From contig OW799233.1 in NCBI GenBank assembly GCA_941918925.1, positions 112,093,833 to 112,157,832 on the forward strand: a stretch of 64,000 nt of DNA. The letters run 5' to 3'. A program made the position numbers and the translations under genes. Shown here piece by piece: positions 1-12,748 of the stretch. Within the stretch, counting starts at the first letter, position 1; every line of letters begins with the position of its first letter. This DNA is from Phyto melanocephala (Eukaryota; Arthropoda; Insecta; Diptera; Rhinophoridae). Under the pieces are notes generated by a model, which searched no databases, had not been told where the DNA came from, and saw only the letters and a program-made list of their open reading frames with translations.

Positions 1-54
1 TAATATATTCAATATATTCAATTCATATTTAAGTAAAATAATGAAAAAGAAATT

Positions 55-1300
55 GCCGAAAGCTATTTACGTTGCTGCTAACTTGTTGGTTTGGTAGTAG
101 ATAACTCCAAAAACAAGTACTATTAAAGCGAAATTGCCATTCAGATACGAGACACCTCCACCACTATAAGTATATTATTTTATGAGTCAGACGAATAATT
201 CGATTCCTGAAAAGTTGTCAAAGGATACCCTCAGAAGTAATTTGGCAAAGGATTAAGTGAGATCAAGTCTTCTTAGTCCGAAGGCATACCTAACGATTTT
301 GTTAAAAATCACTTTAGGTTTACGCATACTGGCCATGTCACAATTACCAAAAATTTCGCAGCCGTACATTGGGTTAGAGATTAAAAAAGATAATAGTGAT
401 TTTAAGGGGAGTATAAAAGTGTGTTGGCCTCAGATATCTGAGCTTACTATTGACTTGAACAACGAGAGTGTTAATGTGATTAGTCCAAGTTAGGTAACTA
501 TTGCATATTATTCCCAGATTCTTGGTCGATGGAACAAAATTTATCCTAACTCCATTTATCATGATGTCATCATTTATAGTTGTTACAACTTTTTTTTGTG
601 TAAATAACGAGACATTTTGATTTGGTAGGATTAAGACAGAGGCCATTTGTAGTCGCCCATAGATGAATTCTATGCAGATCGTAATTTAGCTTCTCAAAAT
701 TAGATTTAATCATTTGTAACGAGCTACTTAAATAAAGCTGTACGTAATCAGCTTAACTATGTAGTTTGCATAAGGATATCTGATTTGATTTGGCAAATTC
801 CTAATATACAGGGAAAATAACAGAGGCCCAATAATTCATCCTTAAGGCACTGTTTTGGTGAAATGAATTGGAAATGAGAATTTACCATTTACAACTACTG
901 ATTGAGAACGACCACTAAGTTATGAAGATATAAGTTTAGCAGATGTTGAGGAAAAGTTAAAGAAGTGCTTGAGTTTCCATATTAAGGTAGCATGATCCAC
1001 AGAATCAAAAACCTAACAATGATCAAGAAAAACCAAAAACGAATCAAGATTTGACGTAAACTTTCAGTGCCATCACCTAGTGCTGTAGTTCAACACTGAT
1101 TCGTACAAAAGCCAGATTGTCAAACAAACAAAAGAGTATTTTTTTCAATAAAAGCGCTTATTTGTAAATGCATAATCCTTTCAAGATCCTTAGATATTAA
1201 ACATAAAATAGCTATCGGCTGAAACTCTGTATCGGATTTAGGTATTGGGACTATTTTTGCATGCTTGCAACTGGCAGGAAATAAATATATATGGCTTAAG
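55..1300 (-). pseudogene. Non-LTR retrotransposon reverse transcriptase relic (Jockey-like)
   Basis: Decayed reverse transcriptase, read on the minus strand from about 1300 down to about 55. In order, the three frames give an N-terminal fingers region (KIVPIPKSDTEFQPIAIL, about 1260-1200), the first catalytic region around FDSVDHATLIWKLK (about 1010-960), LSGRSQSVVVNGKFS (about 920-870), the VPQG-type motif broken by stops as VP*G*IIGPLLFSLYI (about 850-795), LNPTKSKCLVIYT (about 640-600), NLGIICNSYLTWTNHIN (about 530-470) and a thumb end with YGCEIFGN and VRYAFGLRRLDL (about 370-250). The YADD catalytic motif has decayed to YANY. Stops and frameshifts rule out function. The motif order is that of Jockey-type LINEs. 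No ORF1, endonuclease or poly(A)-like 3' tail could be placed, so both ends are approximate. Confidence 0.88.
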
Positions 1301-4300
1301 TTAATTTTTGTAAATTTTTATACTTCCTAGATATATTTTTAATTAAATTGTAAGCAATTAAGAATACCATTGGCGTAGCTGTAAATTATGTCCTTAATAT
1401 TTTTTCTGGTTGTTTGCATAAAATTCTACTGAGATAATTTTAAATATATCTTAAATGTTAACAGTTAAATTTAATTTTATTTTAGTTCTGGGTGGTTGGG
1501 TCAAAACCAGTTCTGTAGGGGAGGTGGAATTTCACCCACCAGGTTGGTCTATTTATGTCCATAAAGAATTCTGAAAAACCAGTTAATTTTTATAACGATA
1601 CTCGTTCCGGATTGGAACATATAAAATGCATTTTAAATTGCCCCTTATCGTTTAAACTACAAAACACATTTTGATAAGTAATATTGAGGCGATAATGCTG
1701 AAAAAATGAGTGTTACTTGGCTTTTGCTTACTAATAAAAAATATAAAAAAACTACAACAATCTTATTATTTGTTTAGAAGTTATGCCAGTCACACTCTTA
1801 AAAATTTAAAAAAAAATTTTTTGAATCGCGTTTTGAAAATTGAAAAAAAAAACAAAAATTATAAGATTATTTTAAAACGTAGAAACAAACAAAAAGTGTG
1901 AGTCCAGGTACCAGGTCGTGTACCAGATAGTTTATCCCTTTGCTTATTAACCGGCAAATTTTGTCTGTTTGTCTTTCATTAAATCATTTTAACGTTTTAT
2001 CTCAAAAATTTTAAACAAATTTTAAATATATGAGGAAAGTTAGCGATTAAACCCTAAGCTTTTAACTTTGTAAAAAATCTAGCTTATTAACTAGCGATTT
2101 TATGGTCATATATAGAGGGGTTTTGATAAAGAGGTGTTAACAAAATTAACGTTTTTCGTATCGGTAAAAGTAAGTGAATGGCACTACAGTTCAAATCGAT
2201 TTATAAGTAAAACAAATGCCATACTGCAAATAATTCTTTGATTTCAATTGCCTTGACATTATACACATGCATGTAAGTGAAAAACAAGACACAACTATGC
2301 TTTCAATAATTTTAGCCAAAGTATGAATATAGAAAACATAACAAAATTATAAAAGATACATAAAATATGAACATGACGAAAATATCGTTTGATGTGAATA
2401 AAAGATTTTAAAAATATATTTAATGCTTCCCATATGCTAATTCCATTAAGTTTTAATATGAGTATTAATTATAAAACTGATATGAGTCTACCGATATTGT
2501 AACTGGCTTAAAATTGTTTTCCACTCCTTTTACAGCGGAATAGTTTCTCAGTACTTTTTAATGCGTATACTTAAGTTTAATATGAAATTAAGCCTGAATA
2601 ATTTATTTCTAATTGTATTTAATACTTGTTTTAAATGTTTAAATTCAGCATGAGATACAGTCACAAAAATAAAGTTGTCATTTTGGAACTCTCAAATAAC
2701 ATTATTGTGGAAATCATAGTCTAAGAGCAACACACTTCGATTGGATTTTATAATTGAGGTTACATATTACAGGTTGGATTTTCATATAAGTATCGAAAAT
2801 AATTATAAACTTAACGAAAGTAATCATGTAATCCCACAGCACTATGACAATATGAAAGTCTACAATGACCATCGTAATCATCAAACTGCTTTTAGCTCAA
2901 TCGTTCTTTCTGTTATTTAGCAACCACCTAACAAAGAAACTACGTGCACATATATTTTTATAAGTCCATAAAAGAAGGCCTAAAACCATCTACAATAAAA
3001 TATCCTTTTCTTAAAAAATTAACTGTAACTTTTCTTCTTTTGATTTTCTATAACTCTACAAAAAAAAAAATAAAATAAATATTTGAAACCACTTTGCTAA
3101 TTAAAAATCTGTCTTTAGTATCAATCATCTTTTCAACAAATAAATTTCCTTAAGCGTTTTTGCAACCTGTGTGCCATACCTAAATACTTCTCAACACTAA
3201 ACTAAACTTAAATATTTTGTGTAATATAATCTTGGCATTGCTATTGCTACGTGCAAAAATTCTTTTTATAAACTTTTTACCTCTCAAACAAAGTTTTATT
3301 ATTACTTGTGTGTCCTTTATGTTTTTGCCTAATAAATACTTGTGAGAGTGCGGTAAGGAAGCTCGTTTACCAATTCTGCTTAAATCGATATTCTTACCAA
3401 ATACTCAACTTAAATTACGTTATTAAAACAAACGTAAACATAGAATTGTGCAGAAACGTTCAGGTATATATACAAAATTGTGAACACGTACACACACTAC
3501 TTGTATATGTTTAAAAGAGTAGTGGGACTAGCTGGAAATTCCCAAGCAAATAAACAACATAAGATATTCTAAAATGCACGCAACATTAAAACATGCCGCC
3601 ACGGGTAAGGTAGAGTTTTTCCAGCCAAAAAACAAACAAAAAAACCGGTGCAAACAATATATAAGAGTTAATAGACAATATTAAAGAACTTCAAAAAAAG
3701 GCAAGAAAGCGGTTTTCAGCAATAGGCCTGTTTTGCGATATAGGTTTATTAAAATTTTAGGAATAACATATAACTTTTTGATGATCAGCAAAGTGGACCG
3801 CGTTCAACCAGTTTATATTATTTCATCAAGACCATAACCACATGTGTGTGAAATTGAATACAGATGTTGTGAAAGTATTTAGTGTTGCTTACAAACGAAT
3901 AAAAAAGGAGTAAAATATCAAAATTAAGCTTTATTTTGAACTTTAAATATTAAACGAGAGAAACCAAACCTGAAATATTAAAAAAAAAATAAAACTCGTT
4001 TAAAGCTTGTTGCAGCTACAGTGGATTAAAGTTGACTGCTCTGTGATTTAGTTTTATTTAATTTTACTAAAGGATTTGCAAAGTCTAAACTGTTTTTTAC
4101 CACTTGTAATAAAGAAAATTTTGTAACCATTTTGTTGTATTTATAAGCCAACTAGCACAACCCGGACCGCTTTGCTGGCCCTAACAAATAGATTTTAATG
4201 TCACCATTTGTTAGGTATGCAATAATTTTCATAATTAATATTTAATTTGTATTACTGGTCCTTACCATTTTTGGTTCTAATTGTTATCTAAAGTCGCTCA

Positions 4301-4516
4301 TACTAAGTTTAAACCAAATAGAGAATATGGTTTTCCGAAAATGACATCAAACGTAATTTTTGTTTTAAAGGCGCGTCACGCCCTCTCTTCTGATTCTAGC
4401 GATTTTAAGCCCTAAAGTAAAACTAATTACGTAGTCAATTACACAGAATTTACAACCTATAAGAACTATTAATTTTCAGATACACCATTAAATATATTTT
4501 CTTTGTATTGAAGTTA
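1301..4516. other. AT-rich stretch without recognisable gene
   Basis: I find no protein similarity, RNA gene or transposon end that I can support here. Open frames are short and of low complexity, for example about 60-70 codons at 1710-1901 and 3308-3514, with no motif. A short C-rich patch around 1490-1555 stands out in base composition only. Confidence 0.5.
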
Positions 4517-4645
4517 CTTGATATTATTTCATTTTTAATTTGGGGTTTTCAAATAATGAAATAATCTTCAATGAAATAACACCCAACAATTTTTTTTAAA
4601 TTCGGGGCTTGTTTCATAGCATGTATAACTTGGATGTTGTTTCAT
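4517..4645. repeat. TTTCATT/GAAATAA simple repeat cluster, left
   Basis: Several spaced copies of ATTATTTCAT and its complement ATGAAATAA lie here with short GGGG or CCC runs. The same motif set forms a larger cluster at 7119-7375. The two clusters bracket the nested family A elements and the MULE transposase fragment. Confidence 0.5.
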
Positions 4646-5256
4646 TATACCCTTCACACAGTGAAAAGGGTTATATATAGGTTTGTCATTCCGTGTGAAA
4701 TTCCTACAATTTTCATTTCCGATCCCATAAAGTATATATTTTCTGAAAGCTTATGAATAGGGGAGTCGATTAAGCTCTGTCAGTCTGTCCGTCTGACCGT
4801 GTGTATGTTGAAATTAACTTTTTGAAGCCCCCCGACATCGCTTGGACCCGAGTGAGGTACTAAAATATCAGAAATATTTGGGAGTAGATCGGTATTAAAA
4901 ATCAGAAACTTCGGTACATAAACAACTGAGATATGAGCAAAAACCCACGACCACCTCGATTTTTTTTTCACAAAAACAACATTACAACAACAACATACAT
5001 ACATACAAACGTGTATACTGGTTAGAGAAAACGTGGCATCGAATCCTATCTGAGCCAAAAAAAAATTTTTATTTTTTTTTTAATTTTTTTTTAAATTTTT
5101 TTTTTATTTTTTATTTAATATATTATTTATATTTTTATTTTTTTTTTAATATATTTTTTTAATTTTTTTTTTCAAATTTATTTTTGTTTTATATTTATTA
5201 TATATGTATTTTAATTTTTTTTTTAATTTTTTTTTTAAATTTTTTTTTTATATTTT
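4646..5256 (+). mobile_element. Family A element, 5' part, interrupted (mini-me/Helentron-like)
   Basis: Starts with the 5' terminal hairpin TATACCCTTCAC...GGGTTATA, followed by the CCCATAAAGTATATA block, a short (GTCY)n run and the conserved segment ending in GTGGCATCGAATCC. It runs into T-rich DNA and stops where the next copy begins. Its missing 3' end is very probably the stretch at 6037-6224, so the two pieces are one element split by the copy at 5257-6036. Confidence 0.8.
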
Positions 5257-6036
5257 TATACCCTTCACACAGTGAAAAAGGGTATATATAGGTTTGTCAT
5301 TCCGTGTGAAATTTCTACAATTTTCATTTCCGACCCCATAAAGTATATATTTTCTGAAAGCTTATGAATAGAGGAGTCGATTAAGCCCTGACCGTCTGTC
5401 CGTCTGTCCGTCTGTCCGTCTGTCCGTCTGACCGTCTGTCCGTGTGTATGTTGAAATCAACTTTTTGAAGCCCCCCGACATAGGTTGGACCCGGGTAAGG
5501 TATTAAAATATCAGAAATATTCGGGAGTAGATCGGTATTGAAAATCAGAAACATCGGTACATAAACAACTGAGATATGAGCAAAAACCCACGACCACCTC
5601 GATTTTCTTTTCATAAAAACAACATTACAACAACAACATACATACATACAAACGTGTATACTGGTTGGAGAAAACGTGGCATCGAATCCCAGCTGAGGCA
5701 AAAAAATTTTTTTTTAAATTTTTTTAAAATTTTTTTTTTTAATTTTTTTTTTATTTTTTTTTTATTTTTTATTTAATATATTATATATATTTTTATTATT
5801 ATTTTTTTTTATTTTTTTTTTTTTAATTTTTTTTTTATTTTTTTTTTGTTTTATATATATTATATATGTATATAATAATTTTTTTTTTAAATTTTTTTTT
5901 TTTAAATTTTTTTTTTATTTTTTATTTTTTTTTTGTTTTTTTTTAACATACATACGTGAATTTACTGTTATTGCATGACTACACGTTGTGAAGGGTATAT
6001 AAGATTCGGCACGGCCGAATATAGCGCTTTTACTTG
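5257..6036 (+). mobile_element. Family A element, complete copy (780 bp)
   Basis: Complete non-autonomous element. It has the 5' hairpin (TATACCCTTCACACAGTGAA then GGGTATA), the CCCATAAAGTATATA block, and a (GTCY)n microsatellite at about 5387-5446. The conserved centre follows (CCCCCCGACATAGGTTGGAC, then CGAATCCCAGCTGAGG), then a T-tract of about 240 bp. The 3' end carries GTGAAGGGTATATAAG, the hairpin TTCGGCACGGCCGAA and the terminus TTTTACTTG against T-rich DNA. Dipteran mini-me elements are known for (GTCY)n proto-microsatellites, and related elements are classed as non-autonomous Helentrons; assignment here is by architecture. Open frames on the minus strand are microsatellite-derived and not genes. 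Confidence 0.85.
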
Positions 6037-6224
6037 TTTTTTTTTTTTTATTTTTTCTTTTAACATACATACATAAAGTTATAATTTTAAAATGGGTTGT
6101 TTTTATATATGTATGTACGTATTTCATATGGGATGAATGGTGATACAAACTACTGCTATTGCATGACTACACATTGTGAAGGGCATATAAGATTCGGCAC
6201 GGCCGAATATAGCGCTCTTACTTG
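6037..6224 (+). mobile_element. Family A element, 3' part of the interrupted copy
   Basis: Holds only the 3' section: T-rich DNA, AACATACATACAT, the CTATTGCATGACTACACATT block, GTGAAGGGCATATAAG, the TTCGGCACGGCCGAA hairpin and the CTCTTACTTG end. It completes the element whose 5' part lies at 4646-5256. Confidence 0.8.
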
Positions 6225-6360
6225 TTTTATATTCGGGGGTTCTTTAATTTTTAAAGCTGTTTGTTTTCGAGGGTATATTTGCTTGTAAATAAATTATATA
6301 AAAATAGGCCATTTACAAGAAGACTTTTAGCCTGTAAATATATTACATAATCTTTTCAGA

Positions 6361-6579
6361 TACATAAATGATAAAGTTCTGGATTTGGATGGTGCGACCT
6401 TCGTGACAGACTACGAAATTGGTCTACGGACGGCAATAATGATTGTTTTCTCTAAAGCAAAGGTAATCGGTTGTTGGTTCCACTTCGGCCAAGCATTGAG
6501 GAGGTACAAAATAACAAAGAGTAACCAACTGGCAGCATTTATAGATACAACTTATATTTTCTCCATCTTCAATTCATGA
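6361..6579 (+). pseudogene. MULE-family transposase fragment
   Basis: The open frame contains FVTDYEIGLRTAIMIVFSKA followed by VIGCWFHFGQALRRY. This is the characteristic MULE transposase stretch, in which a catalytic D in TDYE is followed some 25 residues later by the GCWFHF block. Only about 70 codons survive, against several hundred in a full MULE transposase. The frame is open from a possible splice acceptor (CTTTTCAG at about 6352-6360), so this could once have been an exon, but nothing upstream or downstream extends it. The fragment sits between two clusters of the ATTTCATT repeat and just downstream of the nested family A pair. A degenerate transposon remnant is the best reading. Confidence 0.8.
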
Positions 6580-7118
6580 GCAACCATTTTGTTTTTTTTT
6601 ACCATTTCTTACGTATAATGTATTAAGTTTATTATTTGTGTATGTACATGAAAATAATTATTTGGTAGTTGGGTTTCAAAAATAAATATTTTTGAGATAT
6701 TAAACAATTCTTTGTGCATATTTTCTCACATCTCCATTACAGAAAATTACCGCCTTCTTTACAACATTGTAACTATAAAAACGTCTCCCATGAGTTGGAT
6801 TTTCAAGCCATTCGTAAAGTTTTTGGATAGCTCGTTGGTGGCTGATCTGAAATAGCTTTCATCGTACAAGGGAAAATAACTGCACTGGACTTAGTCCATT
6901 TACAAAACCAAAAGTAGTCACTATTAAACGAGCTTTGTATGTTCCTTCAGCAAAAAAAAAAATTAATTATGAATGCACACTTTCGAAGTTGCATATATCC
7001 TTATTATGAAGAAGACACCTGCGGGCCTCCACACGATTCATTCCAATAATTTTGCGATTTTGCTGTTGGTCCATATTGACTTCATCAAATCCTTAGTGAA
7101 ACTGACTCTTTTTTGAAT
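6580..7118. other. AT-rich stretch, possible unassigned coding relic
   Basis: The minus strand from about 7080 to 6720 gives protein-like but broken pieces, for example MDQQQNRKIIGMNRVEARRC at about 7075-7016 and NPTHGRRFYSYNVVKKAVIF at about 6810-6750. They lie in different frames with stops between them, and I do not recognise the family. They may belong to the same transposon as the MULE fragment; this is a guess. Confidence 0.3.
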
Positions 7119-7375
7119 TTTGGGCATAATTTCATTTTTGTTGCTGATGGGGCTTATTTCATTGGGGATTATTTCATTTTCATCATTGGGAGTTATTTCA
7201 TATGAAATAACTCCCAAATATTGGGGGTTGTTTCGTTTTCGCTTTGGGGTTTATTTAATTTATTTTTCGATGTTATTTCATTCACTGTTTTTGGGTGTTA
7301 TTTCCAATTTTTAGGGGTTTACTTCATTGGGGATTGTTTCCTGGGCTTTATTTCATTGGGGGGCTTTTCGTGGAG
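7119..7375. repeat. Degenerate ATTTCATTGGGG repeat array
   Basis: About ten spaced copies of a TTATTTCATTGGGG-like unit, with variants such as TTTCATTTTTG and GGGGTTTATTT. A perfect palindrome, GTTATTTCATATGAAATAAC, lies at about 7192-7211. A shorter cluster of the same motif lies at 4517-4645. Confidence 0.7.
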
Positions 7376-8779
7376 CCATTAAATTGTACCTGACTATTGG
7401 ATTGTTTGATTACAGAACATTACAGTAGTATAGGAAAATAACTGCTGATTTTGTATTGGATGAGCTACACCCACTGCAAATTTTAGGAAAACATGCCAGT
7501 TACAGCAATTCTTGAGTTGAAAATATTAAACGTATTGGTCCATCCGTTCTCATATTTTAGATAAATAAAAATAGTAGGCTTAAAAGAAGGCATGGTCAAT
7601 TTTTCTTTCCACATAAAACTAAGTTGTGTTATGGCAAGCACTTAAAAAATATTAGTTGAATTTAGTTTTTATTTATGTATATAAATATTTTTAATATATT
7701 AAAGGAAAAATCCTCATATCGTAGAAATTTTCTGCTCACCAGTTTAATAATACTATTGATAAATTACACCGTGTTACAACAGATAACTTTCTGATAAATA
7801 TGCAAAATTTAAATTTATTTAGTTTATTATTTACTGTTAATATGTCCTTTATTTAAAATAGTTTTTGTTAACATAAATCTGTAATGATTTGTAATAAGCT
7901 ATTATATCAAAGGATATAATCTGCAGAATGAAACAAAATATTTTCTTAAAGTCAGAAAATACAGCGTACAGCGAAATAAAATGTAGTATAAAATGCATAA
8001 TTTTCCAAAGTTTCTTGGTAAGTAAGACACAGATATTTAATATAAATTATGAAGTATTTTAGTTAACTTAATTTGCTTAATCATGAATTTTTATTTTGAT
8101 GTTAGAAGAGAAGAGCCTAAAATTTTCACAGAATTTCTTTGGTGGTGGCGAAATAAAAATAAAATTTTAAATTTTCATTCTTGAAGGACAAATGTTTTTA
8201 ATTTATTCAGGCTTAAGTTTCATTTTTAAATTTTCTTTTTACTAAGAATTATAATTCTGATAATAAAAGAATAATATAAAAAAGTGTGTTATTACTGACA
8301 ACAGCCCAGTTCTGTGTATTTTCAAAACTTTTTACGGTCTCATCGTTAGCACTCTTTGATCATTATAAGAAAATTTAAAAAAAAATTATTAAAAATTAGC
8401 CCAAATTAATTGCTTTAATTAGTTGTATTTTCCTTTAAATTGTCTACACTTTCTTTTACACTTTTAATTTTACAAACTCTTTACTAAGAAAATATTTAAA
8501 GGCATTTTTTTTTTAAAACTAGTAAATTTAAAAACTAATTATTTATGTTAGGGTTACTTAGTAAACTGTTATAACAAAAAGTCATAGGATCCAAAAATTC
8601 TTTACAATTTCTTTTCATAAAAGACTACATCAAATAGACTTTAGAAGTTATGACATAAGGATGTGCTTGGAAATATAATTCACAATTTAAAACAAGGCCA
8701 GATCTAATATTTTAATAATAACTCATAAGTTTATCTAACACAAATTGTATTGTCAAAACTAACTATTAAAAAAATATTA
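7376..8779. other. AT-rich stretch without recognisable gene
   Basis: No supported gene, RNA or mobile element end was seen. Composition is strongly A+T with long homopolymer runs. Confidence 0.5.
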
Positions 8780-9251
8780 CGCTGACAAAAGGTCATTTGA
8801 TAAAATTTATCAATAATAAATGATAAATAATTACCATCACCAATGAAAATAATATCTCTAAAAACTTAAAGATCATCAGCATATAATAAATAATTAACAT
8901 CTGGAAAGGAAATACCAAAAAACATTTATAAATATTAAAAATAACAAATGACCTAATATACTGCCCTGAGGAACACCTGAGCTAGCAGTATATGGAAGAT
9001 ATAAACAATTTTCTAACACAACTGAATATTTTCTATTAGAAAGATTAGGGCTTAACCAACTCAAAAAAGTACCATGGAAATAAAGGTATTTTATTAAGAA
9101 AACAAATAACAATATAAGGTACCTTATCAAACGCTATACAAATGTTCAAAAAGACCACATCATCTTTGATTATGCCTATCAACGGCTGAAATACAAAAAT
9201 GATTAAATACAGAAGAATTAGTTGTAGTTGAACATTCCGAAAAAAATCCAT
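8780..9251 (-). pseudogene. Non-LTR reverse transcriptase relic, second copy
   Basis: Minus-strand fragment of a LINE reverse transcriptase. From 9251 down it reads DDVVFLNICIAFDKVPYI (the first catalytic block, with IAFDK replacing the usual SKAFDK), then after a frameshift LSNRKYSVVLENCLYLPYT and the diagnostic SSGVPQGSILGHLLFLIF (about 8985-8930). A third frame supplies YADDL*VFRDI around 8884-8850, so the catalytic ADD is retained but followed by a stop. At least two frameshifts separate the blocks. The sequence around VPQG differs from the relic at 55-1300, so these are two different element lineages. The N-terminal and thumb parts are missing. Confidence 0.85.
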
Positions 9252-11152
9252 GGTATTCGTTACAAATATGACATTTAATTCAGAAAAAAAAATTTTTTAT
9301 ATTTAATATTGTTTTTCTGAAAAACTATGATAACAGACATAAGCAGTTTTTCCTTATTAACACAGAAATATCGCCTAAGTATAAACAGGAAAATGTTTAA
9401 ATTAAATACCAGCAATGAGTGGGGATTCATTTCATTTTTCAACATTTATTATTATTACAAAGTTATTTATTTATTTGTTTATACTGCCCAATTTAACACC
9501 CACACAAATGAGTTTGAAAATTTTTAATATTTTTTACTATTTTTATTATGTTATATTTAGTTTAAAGTAAAAACTTCATTTTGTTGGAAAATTCTGTTAA
9601 ATGCTTTTATTTAATTATTTTCATTATTTGACTACATTTTGTGAAAAAGAAGACACTACAAATGTTTAGTTTTTTATTTCATGTCTTGTCTTTTTTTTCC
9701 ATTAAACAACTCTGGAAAATAAAAACACAATCTAGTTATAAAGGAAACAGAGCACAAATTAAATTTTCCCGCATAATTCACAAAAGGATGAAATGAAACA
9801 AAAAACAAATGTTACAAAATGAAATGCCAAATGTACAAAAAATGCAAAGCGTCAGAACTTTGCTGCTTTACTACACAGACGGCAAAAAGTGAAAATCACT
9901 ATATTAACTCAATTGTAGGTCGCTGGTGTTACTTATTTGCATACATATTCCTGGTTGCTTCTTTTAGCATGTGTTGTAGGGAAAAGTATTTTCTAAGGAT
10001 ATATATATTACACATGAGAATGTAACTAGTAACACTGTTTTCCAGAAATTAAAATAAAAAGATCTTAAGTTATAGCAATTCTGAATAAATTTTTTAACTA
10101 ATAAAGATTTTTTTAAATGGTATTTCTTTCTTTCTTTTTTTTTTAATTTTTGATATTTATTTCAAATTTTAATATATACTTTTCGAATACTATTATTTTA
10201 GGAGTGCAGTTACAACTATGATCCCCAAACAGAGAAATTGATTTAAATGAGAATGTATTGCTATTTTTTATTTGATAATACTGTTTTATTATACATAGCT
10301 AGCCTTAGCAGCAAAAATAACGTAAGTGACATATTTTTTTAAATTGATTTATTGATGCAGAATTGTTCTCCAGCCTCCAATTCCTCAACTGTTTAAATAT
10401 TACTTCCAAAGTAATAGTTAAAAAAATTCAAGCCATTCAATCTTAACTTAAACGGCACCCACCTTTGTGTGTGACTGCAAAAATAAAATAACTGAAATTA
10501 TAAAATATGACGCTCACCGAATAATTGACGAAATAAACAACTTTATTATTTAAAACAGAGCAACCAATATTTACTTATAAAAATAACTATTGCCAGTTAG
10601 CGGTTTTTATCTAGAGATGGAACCGTTTATAACTTTCACATGTACGTTTTCATAAATATAATTAAAAATTAACCGCGATAAAAGAACTCATAGTAATTAA
10701 TAATAAACTCACACGAATTAGTAATATAATTTCTAAATATTTACAACTTAAACTTATCCAAATAGTTTATACAAACTTACTTTTATTTGTATTAAATTAT
10801 TTTGAAATTGTTCCTAAGGAAGTTTTAATGAAAGTCAAAATAGTTCAATGCTAGGTTTGTCATGTAAATTGAAGTTTGATCGTAGTAAAACTAAAAAAAT
10901 ATTCTTTCAATTTGTATTTGTTTTGTGATTAACTTTTATTTTCAAATTTACGCAAAATACTAGATGATGTTATTAAAATTAATGATGAATGATTGTTGAA
11001 TGTGACTTAGTAAACAGAAAAAATTGTCTTTACATAAAATAAGGATGCATTAAGTCCTCAACAAATTGGAATAATAGTTAAAAAACCTTCTCCTGCAAAA
11101 TTTGATTTCTGTGGGTTACGTTAATTTAGCGGTTAAAGCTCGTTATTATTTG
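9252..11152. other. AT-rich stretch without recognisable gene
   Basis: No supported gene or element was seen. Short frames at 9327-9527 and 9819-10025 have no motif and a composition like their surroundings. Confidence 0.5.
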
Positions 11153-12328
11153 TATAACGGCCAAAAAGTGGTGGGGGTATATTCATTTTGTCATTCCGTC
11201 TGTAACATATCGAAATATCTATTTTAGACCCCATAAAGTAAACATATTCTGAATCAGGGTTTGATTTGATGACGATCTAGCTATGTCCGTCCGTCTGTCC
11301 GTCTGTACGTCTGTTAAAAGCACGAAAGAAGTCGGACCGAAAAAGCTAAGGTTCTCAAATTTTGCCAGAATATTTCCTATACACAAGGTTTATTTGGTAT
11401 TGAAAATGGGATAAATCGAAATATCAGGAAGAGAGTAATAGCTTGTAATGCAAAAGTAGGTCAATAAAACCGTGTCCTCCCAACATCGAATAAAATGGAA
11501 TTGTGTCCAAACGTATTAACGTAATGTCATTAAACTTTGAACACATATTTCCGGAGAAAAACAATATTTTTCTCTGAAAATTGCATAAATCTATGCATTA
11601 GGAAAGGAGTTATAGATCAAAATGTACGAAAATTTATACCACACAGTGTAATTTTCGGTATATTTAAAATTGAAAACCTCATAAAACTGACAAAATGAAA
11701 TGAACGATTCTGAAATTTCGCAAACATTGTTTTTTGATCCACCTCCCATATAAACCTTTATCTCAATTTCATATAGTTTCTATGAATAAAGATTTTAGAG
11801 TAATAAAGGACTACATTGAAATATCTTAATTTTATTCATTAGGAGAAACAACTTTGACACGCCTACTATAACGCCCACTATTAACGTTATCTAAAATTTA
11901 AAAGCTCATAAAATTGACAAATATCCTTTTGGTCAATGTCATTGTTATGCCGGAAAATTAAGGTGACACGCCCATTTTAAGCCCACCTGACATATAACGT
12001 TTTATCTCAAACTCATATAATTTCTCTATGGACAAAGTTTTTGGAAGAATAAAGAGCTATATTGAAATATCTTTGATTTATTTTTTAGCATAAACTATAC
12101 TGACACGCCTACTTTAATGCCCACTTTCATTGAATGACTAAACTTACCAAAATATTTTACTAACATATCGAAGTTATACAAAGCGGGAGATACATATTTT
12201 AGTATAAATGGATTATTCCATAGCGATTACTGTTAATAACAAAATAATACATTTTGTGCTATAAAAGTACACAAAATTGGTGGTGGGTTTAAAAGATTCG
12301 GCACAGCCGAATAAAGTGCTCTTACTTG
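11153..12328 (+). mobile_element. Family B element, complete but old (about 1.18 kb)
   Basis: Starts with a degenerate 5' hairpin (TATAACGGCC...GGTGGGGGTATA). It continues with ATTCATTTTGTCATTCCGTC, a CCCATAAAGTA block, the (GTCY)n run at about 11285-11312, and a body with repeated GACACGCC(T/C)ACT blocks. It ends GGTGGTGGGTTTAAAAG, the hairpin TTCGGCACAGCCGAA, and CTCTTACTTG. It is the copy without the mariner-type insertion found in other family B copies: at about 12175-12195 the sequence runs CGAAGTTATACAAAGCGGG uninterrupted. It has no open frame of interest. It shares its layout with family A but is longer. Confidence 0.82.
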
Positions 12329-12599
12329 TTTATTCTAAATATATTTGAGTAAATGTAAATTGGCCTTAAAAAAAAGTCCGAAGATATTTGGCATACATAC
12401 ATGTGCTCTAGCTTGCATATACATACTTTAGGTTTGTTTTTGGTTCATTTTATTTAATTTTATTATTAAAAATTTTAACACCCGCCTCTCAGATATTGTT
12501 GTTAAAAGAAGTAGGTAATATCGCTGCTATCGTAGAAATACTGAAGTTGCGTTTTGACACTAAATAGTACGAAATTATGTAACAGAAAATTGGACTTAA

Positions 12600-12748
12600 A
12601 CAAAGAAATTAATACATATTTTAGCATAATGAAACTATTCAATATTGATTAGAGGTTTTAACAAAATAATAAATTTTGTGGTATAAGAGTACTACACAAA
12701 ATTGATGCTGTGCATTAAAAATTTTACGGAATTAAGTGTTATTACTTG
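12600..12748 (+). mobile_element. Family B element, 3' fragment, diverged
   Basis: Matches the last part of family B in order: TACATATTTTAGCATAA, an AACAAAATAATAAATTTTGTG block, TACACAAAATTGATG, and an ATTACTTG terminus. The 3' hairpin has decayed. It follows the complete copy by about 270 bases. Confidence 0.6.

Noticed and set aside
5381..5701. Minus-strand frames of about 100 codons conserved in several family A copies (also 4780-5058, 38938-39261, 58830-59153), reading MAQLGFDATFSLTSIH at the start and DGQTDRRTDGQ at the end.
   Set aside because: They are conserved because the copies are recent, the end is the translated GTCY microsatellite, and the frames break between copies in unit number and indels without regard to coding.
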